A DNA stretch of 42,064 bases from Candidatus Parcubacteria bacterium (GTDB taxonomy: Bacteria; Patescibacteriota; Patescibacteriia; Magasanikbacterales; UBA922): the NCBI GenBank assembly GCA_002869205.1, contig PKTJ01000043.1, positions 1 to 42,064 on the forward strand. The letters run 5' to 3'. Positions 17,501 to 26,300 of the stretch are shown in pieces; position 1 is the stretch's first letter; each line of letters starts with the position of its first letter. Made by a program: the position numbers and the translations under genes. The notes under the pieces are model-generated. The model was given only the letters and a program-made list of their open reading frames with translations. It was not told the DNA's origin and did not search any database.

Positions 17501-20042
17501 CTCACATACTGTAACACTAGATATACATCATGATACAGCAAATTTATATAGAGTTGTTGAAGCCTTAGATTTTCAAGACTGTTCTGCAGAGGGGGTTTTT
17601 ACTGGAGGATTTACATTTTTTAATGGCCCAGACAGAACTAGACCTTTTACATTTTCTGATGGTCCGGGGGACAAAAAAATATGTGTAAAGTTTTATATAT
17701 CTGGCAAAGGAACAACAGCCCCATACACAGCGGCTATTAATGTGATCGGAGATGAGGAAGAGGTTGAGGAAATTATTCCGCATCCATGTGCTGATTCTCC
17801 ACCAAATATTTTGAAAATTCAACCGTATAATGTTGGTAATGTACCTATTGACGGTAGTGGAACTATGGATCTGGTAAAAAATAGTCGAAGTGGAAATATA
17901 GATATTACTTTTCAAACGTGCAAAGAAGCTACTTTGTATATGAAATATATTAGTGACGAGCCGTTTAGCGATGAAAATCTCGGTGAATGGATTGGAAGTA
18001 CTAAGCCGATCTGGAATGGAAGATTTCCTACACTTCGATTGGGGCATTCTGCTCTGGGATTATATAATTCCATAAGGTTTAAATTGTATGATTTTCCAGA
18101 TGTTATATATATGCGTTATGGTGTAAAGGCGCCATTAGCTTCGGCAGCTTTGGCATCTGTTGATCCAAATAATCCTGACATCTTGTTTGGAGATACAATA
18201 CAAATAGGTACTAATCCTGTTACAACAGTAGATCAATGTACTGAGAATCCGGATCTATATATCTGTAGTGGAGATCATGATGAGGATGGAATTATTGATG
18301 GACAGGATAATTGTCCAAGTCATGCAAATGCAGATCAATTAGATACTGATGATGATGGATTGGGGGATGTGTGTGATGAGTGTGTTGATGATGCAACAAA
18401 TACATGTGGTGATACAGATAAAGATAAGATACTCGATGATTATGATAATTGTTTAAATACACCTAATTTTGATCAGTTAGATACTGATAGTGATGGTCTG
18501 GGTGATGTGTGTGATGAGGACATTGATAATGATTCTATTCTTAACCTTTCTGATAATTGTCCATTAATTCCAAATGCAGACCAACTAGATACAGACGGTG
18601 ATGGAATTGGTGACGTTTGTGATATTCAAAACTCAGTTTGTAATAACAAAATTAAAGAAGGTGACGAAGAGTGTGATACATATGCTCCGGAAGGTTTTTA
18701 TTGTAATTTATCGTGTGAGTTGGTAGAGACTGAAGAAGAGTCAGTGTGTGGTAATAGTACTGTGGAGGCTGGTGAAACATGTGATGATGGAAATCTTATT
18801 TCAGGTGATGGGTGTTCGTCAGTCTGTTTATGGGAATCAGTAGAAGAAGATGTGGTAGAAGATAATGGAGAGGGTGAAGAAGGGGATGAAAGTAGTGGAG
18901 AGGCTGATTCGGGTGGAACAGAAAATGCACAAGGCAACGGATCAAATGGTAGCGACAACACTTCGGGAAGTTTTTTTACCAATATTGGTAATGGTGTTGT
19001 AGATACATTTAAAAAAATACGAGAAACAGTAGCAAATATTATACCAGAACAGGTGAAAGAAATGGCGCTTCAAACAGTTGAAGCAATTAGAAAAGTAATA
19101 GATAACCCTCAGGTTGAAGAAGTAAATGAAAAAATAATTGTACCGGCAATTGCCACCGCAGGTGTTGCCAACGTGGCCGTCGGTTTCCAACTTCCAAATA
19201 TTTTTGCATTTTTACGATATATATTTGGTCAACCACTTCTTGCTTTGCGTCGTCGCAAGCAGAAGAAGTGGGGAATTGTCTATGATGCGTTTACCAAGCA
19301 ACCTGTCGGACTTGCAATGGTGCGTATCTTGGACGCACAGACTAAGAAAGTGGTGCGTTCTCAGGTGACCGATGCTCAGGGACGTTATTATCTCATGCTT
19401 GATGCTGGTGAATATACTATCGAGGTGGTAAAGACAGGATTTAGTGGATTTAGTGAATATCTCAAGAATAAGGGTGAAGATGCAAAATATATTAATTTAT
19501 ATCATGGTGAGTCATTTGAAATAAAAGAAGAAAGTGGTGAATTGAATTATAATATTCCACTTGATGCGCAGAGTATGTCAGCTGGTACCAAGCAAATACT
19601 GAGAGATTATACCAGTAAGGTTTTGCATTACGGAGTTGGTTTGTCTGGTGTTGTCATTACCGCGATATCGTTTATCATTTCGCCAAACGCGATTGTGCTT
19701 GCATTTTTCTTTTTCCACCTCCTCCTATTCTCTGTAGCATACATGTTTGGTCACAAGTCATTGAAGGGTGGTTGGGGTACGGTGACTATTGAGGGTGGTG
19801 TGAAAAAACTTGGTAAGGTGATTGTGCGTGTGTTTGATGCTGAATATGATAAATTGGTGGGTACTGGTGTGACAGATCGAAAGGGTAGGTATGCAGTGCT
19901 TGTAGGTCCAAGCACCTATTATGCAACGTATGAAAAAGAAGGGTTTAAAGAAAAAAAGAGTGATACCATTGATCTCTCAAGTAGAAAAACAGATGGTATG
20001 GGTGGGATTATTGGTAGAGATGAGAAGCTTGAAAAGGAGTAA
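14514..20042 (+). CDS. Giant surface protein, class B: seven FG-GAP repeats (integrin-alpha-like beta-propeller head), FN3-like stalk, TSP3 repeats, Cys-rich repeat, TM/CarboxypepD_reg-like anchor
   Basis: 1842 aa; seven copies of K(L/I)TASDAAAxDxFGxxVSISGxYxxVGAxxNDDxGxxSGSAYxF; TSP3 DTDGDGIGDVCD; CGNSTVEAGETCDDGNLISGDGCSSVC; C-terminus nearly identical in layout to the 7374-14408 protein. Confidence 0.9.
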   Translation: MKHNMGNENVNGASQLVFKYAAVFYIFIFLCFSVSLLKVASVITIYAQQDKLTASDAAAGDRFGDSVSISGDYAIVGAYADASSQGSAYIFKRSGETWTEIKKLTASDAAAGDRFGDEVAISGNYAIVGAYANADAGAFSGSAYVFYKDQGGVDNWGEVKKLTASDAAASDVFGFNVSIDGEYAVVGAHQNDDGGSLSGSAYVFYKDQGGVDNWGEVKKIIASDDAAGDHFGDDVSISGSVIVVGAWGDSSFAGSAYVFYKDYGGLNNWGQYKKITASDAAASDFFGDSISISGDYVVVGAIGNDDVGSDSGSAYVFQKGDFETWGQIKKLTASDIADSDNFGVDVSISGEYVVVGAYKNDDVGSDSGSAYIFYKDEGSVDNWGEQTKITADDAADSDFFGWSVSISGDYANVGAYGNDDDGALSGSSYIFYTAPSNAAPSATTLTPSQTTADIVMVTTTIADTDGDLTSSTFQYSINGIDWTNATIGDVTQNEALDGVVTSTGSIQDIDTDTDADNSVDLTIEWMVSTDLPNTATNTAQIRMTPNDGTTDGTTQTSAVFSIDTATPSPALDALTINTTSTTSVILNLSTTTDDNFSEYIIYYSTSTPVTTTSTELSSSTFSYFASSTWEGNVTTTLSSLTTNTLYYVGLWAYDSFGNSTSTASELSFYTLTPNPTNFATTSLTSSTVDFYVDSFDNFASGTSGYYFDLALFGGASVTTTGWTTSSNMWSLDSLTPNTRYTASVNYRNGDGVLAATSTLNFYTLAEVPGASTLADPTNTTVDITVNAGNNPAATEFALYNVTDSTYIDGSGDASGTVVWNTATVWGTITANDLTPNTNYEFYVKARNASEIETAFGSSATAYTAAGTPTSVTASVSGSDVTVSWSGTAAAYWVEDNSDSTRNSGWITATTYTFSGLSNGAYTFKVKGKNAEDTETVYVSASAVQVSVGGGGSTDSGDGSTDDSNDSDCSTVEECNEEIEEDAVGWIKINNGDLQTDSHTVTLDIHHDTANLYRVVEALDFQDCSAEGVFTGGFTFFNGPDRTRPFTFSDGPGDKKICVKFYISGKGTTAPYTAAINVIGDEEEVEEIIPHPCADSPPNILKIQPYNVGNVPIDGSGTMDLVKNSRSGNIDITFQTCKEATLYMKYISDEPFSDENLGEWIGSTKPIWNGRFPTLRLGHSALGLYNSIRFKLYDFPDVIYMRYGVKAPLASAALASVDPNNPDILFGDTIQIGTNPVTTVDQCTENPDLYICSGDHDEDGIIDGQDNCPSHANADQLDTDDDGLGDVCDECVDDATNTCGDTDKDKILDDYDNCLNTPNFDQLDTDSDGLGDVCDEDIDNDSILNLSDNCPLIPNADQLDTDGDGIGDVCDIQNSVCNNKIKEGDEECDTYAPEGFYCNLSCELVETEEESVCGNSTVEAGETCDDGNLISGDGCSSVCLWESVEEDVVEDNGEGEEGDESSGEADSGGTENAQGNGSNGSDNTSGSFFTNIGNGVVDTFKKIRETVANIIPEQVKEMALQTVEAIRKVIDNPQVEEVNEKIIVPAIATAGVANVAVGFQLPNIFAFLRYIFGQPLLALRRRKQKKWGIVYDAFTKQPVGLAMVRILDAQTKKVVRSQVTDAQGRYYLMLDAGEYTIEVVKTGFSGFSEYLKNKGEDAKYINLYHGESFEIKEESGELNYNIPLDAQSMSAGTKQILRDYTSKVLHYGVGLSGVVITAISFIISPNAIVLAFFFFHLLLFSVAYMFGHKSLKGGWGTVTIEGGVKKLGKVIVRVFDAEYDKLVGTGVTDRKGRYAVLVGPSTYYATYEKEGFKEKKSDTIDLSSRKTDGMGGIIGRDEKLEKE
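14664..15810 (+). repeat. Tandem coding repeats (seven FG-GAP blades) with nucleotide-identical blocks
   Basis: 45-bp exact repeat at 14664-14708 and 14820-14864; 60-bp exact repeat at 14930-14989 and 15104-15163. Confidence 0.9.
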
Positions 20043-20087
20043 TACCCATAGGGCATCAGTGTTCCCTGAGAAGTAAGGAATAGGGAT

Positions 20088-20119
20088 TAAGAAAACTCGT
20101 CATAATATTGGCGGGTTTT
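20088..20119 (+). terminator. Putative intrinsic terminator
   Basis: aactcgtcataatattggcgggttttttaaa; stem needs G-U pairs, followed by a T-run. Confidence 0.55.
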
Positions 20120-20131
20120 TTAAATAAGAAT

Positions 20132-20186
20132 ATACTTAATATAGCTCCTCCCTCTTTTTAAGAGGGAGGTCGGGAGGGAGTTGTGT
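20132..20186. repeat. Half copy of the MITE-like element at 136-243
   Basis: By manual alignment, 49 of 55 positions match 189-243 (tacttaatatagct...ctccctctt...aagagggaggtcgggagggagttg). Confidence 0.8.
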
Positions 20187-20236
20187 AGTATATAAAAGAG
20201 ACTTCTCTTCATTACTTTTTTAGAAAAAGTAATCAA

Positions 20237-20391
20237 AAATCGCGAGCTATCAAATTGTTCAGAGAATTTAGGACTCGTCGTCACTCAAGTTGTGAACTCG
20301 CTCGCTTTTGGCTCGCTCAAATAACACAACTTGTCCTGCGGAACGTTCCTCCTTGTTTCTAAATTCAACTTCACAATTTGAAGGCTCGCAT
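20237..20391. repeat. Large fold-back (nested inverted repeat) intergenic element upstream of gap
   Basis: Outer arms gagct-atcaaattgt / acaatttga-aggctcgc and inner arms caagttgtg / cacaacttg, enclosing gctcgctt ttggctcgc. Confidence 0.55.
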
Positions 20392-20521
20392 TTGTGAGTT
20401 TTATTATTTTTTATTGAGTTTCTCCCCGGACCCCCTTTGGTTATTCTGATTCATTCTCGGGTCTGGAAACCAGGGCTCTTTTTTGATACACTATAACTGT
20501 TATTTAATAATATATTTATAT

Positions 20522-21529
20522 ATGTCAAAAATCAAAGTAGCGATTAATGGATTTGGGAGGATTGGGCGTCATGCGTTCAAGATTGCAAAAGAGAACAAAC
20601 ACCTCGAAGTGGTGGCAATTAATGATCTTACAGATAATAAGTCTCTCGCACATTTGCTTAAATATGATACTGCGTATCCTGACACAGGGTATGAGGTTGG
20701 GTATGATGATGACCATCTGATTGTGGATGGTAAAAAGGTAAATGCATATTCAGAAAAAGATCCAAGTCAGCTTCCATGGAAAGACCTTGAGGTTGATGTG
20801 GTGATTGAATCTACCGGTGTATTTCGAACACGAGAGAAAGCCGGTTTGCATTTGGAAGCAGGAGCCAAAAAAGTCGTGTTGTCAGCACCAGGAAAAGGTG
20901 AAGGTATAGAGACATTTGTGAGAGGATTAAATTGTGAAAGTTATAAAGAAAGTAAGGCAGAAGTCATTGATAATGCATCTTGTACTACCAATTGTACCGC
21001 TCCCGTTATGCGTGTGATGGAGGATAGTTTTGGTATTGAAAAGGCAATGCTTACGACAATTCATTCATACACTGCTGACCAAAATATCCAAGACGGTCCA
21101 CACAAAGATCTTCGTCGTGCCAGAGCCGCTGCACAAAATATGGTACCGACTTCTACAGGTGCCGCTGTTGCTACAACCAAGGTGGTGAAAGAGGTCGAAG
21201 GAGTGTTTGATGGAATTGCGGTTCGTGTACCAACCATTACTGTTTCACTTGTAGACTTTAGTCTCGTGCTCAAAAAAGATGTAACAGTAGAAGAAGTAAA
21301 TGAAGCGCTTTCTAAAGCATCAAAAGGTTATCTCAAGGGAATCCTCGATGTCACAAACGAGCCGCTTGTATCCTCTGACTTCATTGGTAATGCATATTCA
21401 TCCATTGCAGACCTCGGAATGACTAAGGTCGTTGGTGGAAATTTGGTAAAAATTATTTCTTGGTATGATAATGAGTGGGGGTATGCGAACAGACTTGTGG
21501 AGATGGTAGAGATCGTCGGTAAGAGCTAG
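20522..21529 (+). CDS. gap: Type I glyceraldehyde-3-phosphate dehydrogenase
   Basis: MSKIKVAINGFGRIGRHAFK ... IDNASCTTNCTAPVMRVM ... SWYDNEWGYANRLVEMV. The track's upstream 13-aa extension is unlikely. Confidence 0.98.
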   Translation: MSKIKVAINGFGRIGRHAFKIAKENKHLEVVAINDLTDNKSLAHLLKYDTAYPDTGYEVGYDDDHLIVDGKKVNAYSEKDPSQLPWKDLEVDVVIESTGVFRTREKAGLHLEAGAKKVVLSAPGKGEGIETFVRGLNCESYKESKAEVIDNASCTTNCTAPVMRVMEDSFGIEKAMLTTIHSYTADQNIQDGPHKDLRRARAAAQNMVPTSTGAAVATTKVVKEVEGVFDGIAVRVPTITVSLVDFSLVLKKDVTVEEVNEALSKASKGYLKGILDVTNEPLVSSDFIGNAYSSIADLGMTKVVGGNLVKIISWYDNEWGYANRLVEMVEIVGKS

Positions 21530-21534
21530 ATCCT

Positions 21535-22046
21535 GATTTCCGGATAATCCAGATTGACGGATATTGTGATTCAGATTTACAGATAAATTGTGGGGTTAAT
21601 TTATAATTTCCTATGTATGGAAAAGAAAAATTACTCTACAAAGATTTAACGTACAAAATTAGAGGAATTTTATTTAAAATTCATAATGACTTAGGAAGAT
21701 TTTGTAATGAAAAGCAGTATGGAGATGCTTTTGAGCAAGGTCTTACAGACGAAGGAATTGAATATGAGAGAGAAAAGATACTACATATTAGTTTTGTTGG
21801 AGAGAAAAAAGGACGAAATAGGATCGATTTTCTTATAGAAGACAAAATAATAATTGAGCTGAAATGTGTAAGTTGTTTAGGTCGTGGAGACTATCACCAG
21901 TGTCAGAGATATTTGAAAAGTAGTGGTCTTGATTTAGCTTTATTGGTTAATTTTAGACCTAGATATCTATTAATTAGAAGAATTTTAAATTATCAAAAAC
22001 ATAATAAGGAAGATGGCAATCCGTAGATCTGGATTATCCGGAAATC
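21535..22046 (+). mobile_element. Putative mobile cassette: GxxExxY ORF bounded by 20-bp perfect inverted repeats
   Basis: gatttccggataatccagat (21535-21554) and its exact reverse complement atctggattatccggaaatc (22027-22046); the ORF stop codon ends at 22026, immediately before the right repeat. Confidence 0.6.
21613..22026 (+). CDS. GxxExxY-family protein, PD-(D/E)XK nuclease-like fold
   Basis: 137 aa; YKIRGILFKIHNDLGRFCNEKQYGDAFEQGL ... RIDFLIEDKIIIELKCV (D...ExK-like core) ... LALLVNF. First motif is divergent from GxxExxY. Confidence 0.8.
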   Translation: MYGKEKLLYKDLTYKIRGILFKIHNDLGRFCNEKQYGDAFEQGLTDEGIEYEREKILHISFVGEKKGRNRIDFLIEDKIIIELKCVSCLGRGDYHQCQRYLKSSGLDLALLVNFRPRYLLIRRILNYQKHNKEDGNP

Positions 22047-22065
22047 CGAATCTCAAAGTATCCCT

Positions 22066-23268
22066 ATGAAAACCATAAAACAAATTCGTAATCTCAAAGG
22101 CAAAAATGTGCTTGTGCGTGTAGATTTTAACGTGCCGATAAAACGTGGCAAGGTGCTTGACGATACACGACTTCATGCATCGCTTCCTACGATTGAGTAT
22201 CTCATGAAGAAAAAAGCAAAAGTTATTTTGGTTACGCATATTGGACGCCCTGGTGGAAAGGTTGTTGCCAGTTTGAAAGTTGATCTGGTGGTAAAAAGAT
22301 TATCCGAGTTACTCAAGAAAAAAGTTACGAAACTTGAAACAGAAAATTGGCGTTTGAGTGACAAAAAGAAAATGAATCTTTTGAAAAAGATAGACAAAAT
22401 GCGTCCAGGACAGGTCGCTCTGATGGAAAATATTCGTTTTTCACAAGATGAGAAAAAAGATACTGGTACACTGAGTCAAGAACTTGCTAACTTGGTAGAT
22501 TACTTTGTACTTGATGGTTTCGCAGTGGCGCATAGACCATCTGCTTCGGTCGTAGGCGTAGCACAATATGTACCGAGTTATGCTGGTTTGCTTTTAGAAA
22601 GTGAGATCAAAGGTCTGGAGAAGGTTTTGCAAAAACCAAAGGCCCCTTTTGTCGTGGTGCTTGGTGGTGCAAAGATGGAGACTAAAGTTCCTGTTATGAA
22701 AAAGCTTGTTCCGTTGTGTGACTTTATGCTTATTGGTGGCGGAGTTCTCAATACATATCTCAAGGCAAGGGGGTACGGTGTAGGAAGTTCGCTTATTGAT
22801 ATGACATTCAAAAAAGAAGCTCTGAATTATGGAAAAAGGAAAAAAGTAATCAAGCCGGTAGATGTAGTTGTAGGTTCTCGCGATGGAAAGAGTTATCGTT
22901 TGGTTGCACTCAAGAAAACTCCACATAAAATCTGTAAAAAAGGTGAAGAAATACTTGATATTGGACCACATTCTATCAATTTATATTCACAATTTATCAA
23001 AGAGGCTGAAACATTGGTATGGAATGGTGCTATTGGATATTTTGAACAAAAACCATACGATATAGGGACTTTGTCAGTGGCACGTCTTGTTGCTGGTCGA
23101 TCAAAAGGTCAGGCCTATGGTGTGATAGGTGGGGGAGAGACTCTGCAGTCTATGGATATGGTTGGAATGACTGAATTTGTAGATCTTGTTTCTACTGGCG
23201 GTGGTGCCATGCTTGAGTTTCTTTCAGGCAAAAGATTGCCAGGTATAGATGTGGTGTGTAAAAAATGA
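22066..23268 (+). CDS. pgk: Phosphoglycerate kinase
   Basis: GKNVLVRVDFNVPIKRGKVLDDTRLHASLPTIEYL ... LGGAKMETKVPVMKKLV ... GGGETLQSMDMVGM...VSTGGGAMLEFLSGKRLPGI. Confidence 0.98.
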   Translation: MKTIKQIRNLKGKNVLVRVDFNVPIKRGKVLDDTRLHASLPTIEYLMKKKAKVILVTHIGRPGGKVVASLKVDLVVKRLSELLKKKVTKLETENWRLSDKKKMNLLKKIDKMRPGQVALMENIRFSQDEKKDTGTLSQELANLVDYFVLDGFAVAHRPSASVVGVAQYVPSYAGLLLESEIKGLEKVLQKPKAPFVVVLGGAKMETKVPVMKKLVPLCDFMLIGGGVLNTYLKARGYGVGSSLIDMTFKKEALNYGKRKKVIKPVDVVVGSRDGKSYRLVALKKTPHKICKKGEEILDIGPHSINLYSQFIKEAETLVWNGAIGYFEQKPYDIGTLSVARLVAGRSKGQAYGVIGGGETLQSMDMVGMTEFVDLVSTGGGAMLEFLSGKRLPGIDVVCKK

Positions 23269-23288
23269 TTCTATCCCCATATTAAGCG

Positions 23289-23319
23289 AAAAATCCTCTA
23301 CAATATGTAGGGGATTTTT
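23289..23319 (+). terminator. Intrinsic terminator downstream of pgk
   Basis: aaaaatcctctacaatatgtaggggattttt, near-perfect stem with T-tract. Confidence 0.85.
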
Positions 23320-23347
23320 GATATACTTAAGCCATATTTATTATAAT
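23318..23347 (+). promoter_or_regulatory. Promoter TTGATA-N18-TATAAT of the 23358 gene
   Basis: -10 at 23342-23347; start codon at 23358 gives a leader of only a few nt; -35 overlaps the end of the pgk terminator. Confidence 0.65.
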
Positions 23348-23357
23348 TTTTTTATCT

Positions 23358-26300
23358 ATGTCTTTTTCTATAAAAGATAGAGTTTATCATATCACCAGAG
23401 AATACGTTTATTTAGGTATTGCTGTACTTTTTCTGGGTATTGCTGGTGTGATGGTGCCACAGCTCTATGATGGTTATGTAGATGATGTGATGGCCGAGAC
23501 CACGTTTAGTGCGGCAGCCACGATATCAGAAGAGGCACTCAGTCATCGAAACATTTTGAAATTACAGAAGATAAATGGTGTTTATTATACATCTTATTTG
23601 ACACCAGCTTTGGGTGGTGGTTTAGGGGATATTACCATAGCCACTTCTACTGATGGTGTGAATTGGGGTTTTCCGTATGATGCCGTTTCTGGGACATCTC
23701 CTAAAGATTATGGTTTTGGCTATTATGAACAAGGTGGTTATTTTTATGCAGTTTTTTCTGATTATAATTATGGTAATTATAACACCACAGAGATAGTATT
23801 CACTACGTCATCAGATGCTATCACGTGGTCTGCCACCTCGACTGTATTTGACCTGCCGATAAATGGATTTAATCCTGATATTTTTTCATCGATGGTTTCT
23901 TCAAGTAATTATTTGTCTTTTGCCTATTATGATGATGATGTCATAGCTTTTGTCGTGGCTACATCGACGGATGGTTCGAGTTGGTCTACATCTACCATTG
24001 CAAGTGATATTTTTGGTGCAGAAGGTTTTGCTGTAGATGGTAATGGTACAATGCATGCATTGTATACCGTTCCTTCTGATGAAAATTTTGATCAGAATAC
24101 ACAAGTACATTTGTATTATGCAAGTTCGACGGATGATGGTAACACATGGACGAGCAGTGTGATTGATAGAGTCGACTATCAAAGTTATGTCACCGAAATT
24201 ATTGGATCAATAGCCGTAGATAATAGTGGTAATCCGGGTATTGCATATTATACTTCGGATGAAATTAGTGATTTTGTCTGGACACAAGATGGTGATGAGT
24301 GGAGTTGGGCAGGAGATGGTACCGTGACTACTTCATTGAAGTATGCTAAATATGCAGATTCTGATTGGTCTTCGTCTACTATAGCAACAATTCCTTTATC
24401 GATTGTGAGTACGACGGATGGTTTGAGTATGAGACCGAGTTTGACATTCAATGAAGATAATGAGGCTATATTTGCTGGTGCTTGGACAAGTTTTTATCCA
24501 AATTTATTCGTCAATACTGATGCTGCAGACACCTCTCAATTTGATACGACTCAAATAGATAATAAATCGCTCGTAAATCTTCCCTCAAATAATGTTGGAT
24601 TAAGTTTATTTTATAATACGAGCACGGATGATGTTGTATTCGTGTATAGTGCCGATGATGGATCAGGGAGTGATATGGATCTGTTTTTTGTCACGAGCTC
24701 GGTACTTACTGTAGAAACAGTGCTAGACCCTCCTAGTAATCTCGCTGTTACTCCTTCTGATACGGACCAGATAAATGTGTCATGGGATGCCGTATCTGGT
24801 GCGACGAGCTATGTATTATACCGAGATACAAATAGTGGTTTTACAGACACAACTACAGTGACAACAACTGCTTCTACAAGTTATAGTGATACAGGACTGG
24901 TGTATGGCACAACGTATTATTATAAAGTAGCGACCGTCAATGGCGCGGGAACGGGGACACCGTCTGCATCAGTGAACACATCTACAGTTGCGTGGGATGG
25001 AAGTTTGAGTACGGTACTTAGTGTGGATACTAATTCATTTACACGATTAATATACGCGAATTCACAATACTATTATTTTTATACTAATTCTCCTGACAGT
25101 GATTATAACATTTATTTGACAACGTCGACAGATGGTACGGACGAGAGCTGGAGTGAGCCAAATGAAATAGTGAGTACGATCAAATCTATTACAGACCCTG
25201 TTAAGCCTATATACGATATACTTTACGATAGCACAGATGATTATTTTGGCTTGACATACTATGTATCTTCTACAGGTGTAATGGCTTTTACAACTTCAAG
25301 TGATGGTGTCACATGGGCAACCAATGTGCCAATATATACTGAGTTGGTTGCTGATAATGTATTTATGAATAATCTGAGTATTTCAGATGGTACGAGCTAT
25401 ATAGCTGTTGGATATGGGGTGAATGAAGTTGCATACTCGAGTGATACTGGTGCCACGTGGTCAACATCGAGTCTAGGCTTGTCTGGGGACAGCTCATCCT
25501 TGATAAATATAGAGATAGATAGTAGTGGATATTTACACGCTGCTTATATTGATGAGAGCACTCCGGCTTTTGTGTATACATCCTCTACAGACAATGGTGA
25601 TACATGGTCTTCAAGCACAATTTACACTGCTTCTAATTATGATTTTGGTCATGACAAATTTATGTTGGATGGAAATGAAAGACCTGCTTTATTATTCGGA
25701 GATAGGACGAGTGGTAGCTATGAGACAGCGACAGGTAACATGTATTTTAGCGTCTTAGAGGATGGTGCCTGGTCAGAGGGTTTGATTAGAGAGATCGATT
25801 TTCCCTATACGACAGATAGTGAATTGGCTTTTTCTGATTTGAATTTTTACGGAGCACGACCGTATATGGTTTATGTGGGTGAAAGTAGTTATCCTGACTT
25901 TGCTTATAGTACGAGTACCGCTGATCCATTTACGATGAATGTTTCAGAAAATTACGGCTCAAATGGTGAGGTGGTAGGTGAACAGGGGAAAATGTCTATG
26001 GCCTATGACAGTAGTAATACGACCGTGGCAGTAGCTTATGTGAATAGTAGTGGTGAGCTGAAATTTGTCACCAGCTCTATGGATCTCGTCACCTATACTC
26101 CTGGTACTCCAACTGCAGTTGCTACGAGTGACACTACTATGACGGTTACGTGGTCAGCAAATTCAAATCTGTCTGGCACAACGTATGAATTATACAATGT
26201 TACAGATTCAGAAGTGATAGACACGACTACAGAAGTATCTTATTCGGTTACTGGCCTTACAGCTGAAACAAGCTATCAGTTTAAGGTAAGAGCACAATAT

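Noticed and set aside
20261-20480. Possible tRNA or known ncRNA in the GC-richer gap upstream region
   Set aside because: No cloverleaf, TpsiC (GTTCGANNC) arm or recognisable RNase P/tmRNA/SRP core found by eye; kept only as a fold-back element.
22066-23268. Possible alternative genetic code (UGA as Gly, as in some CPR lineages)
   Set aside because: pgk ends naturally at TGA and other ORFs end at standard stops; conserved proteins have no in-frame TGA.
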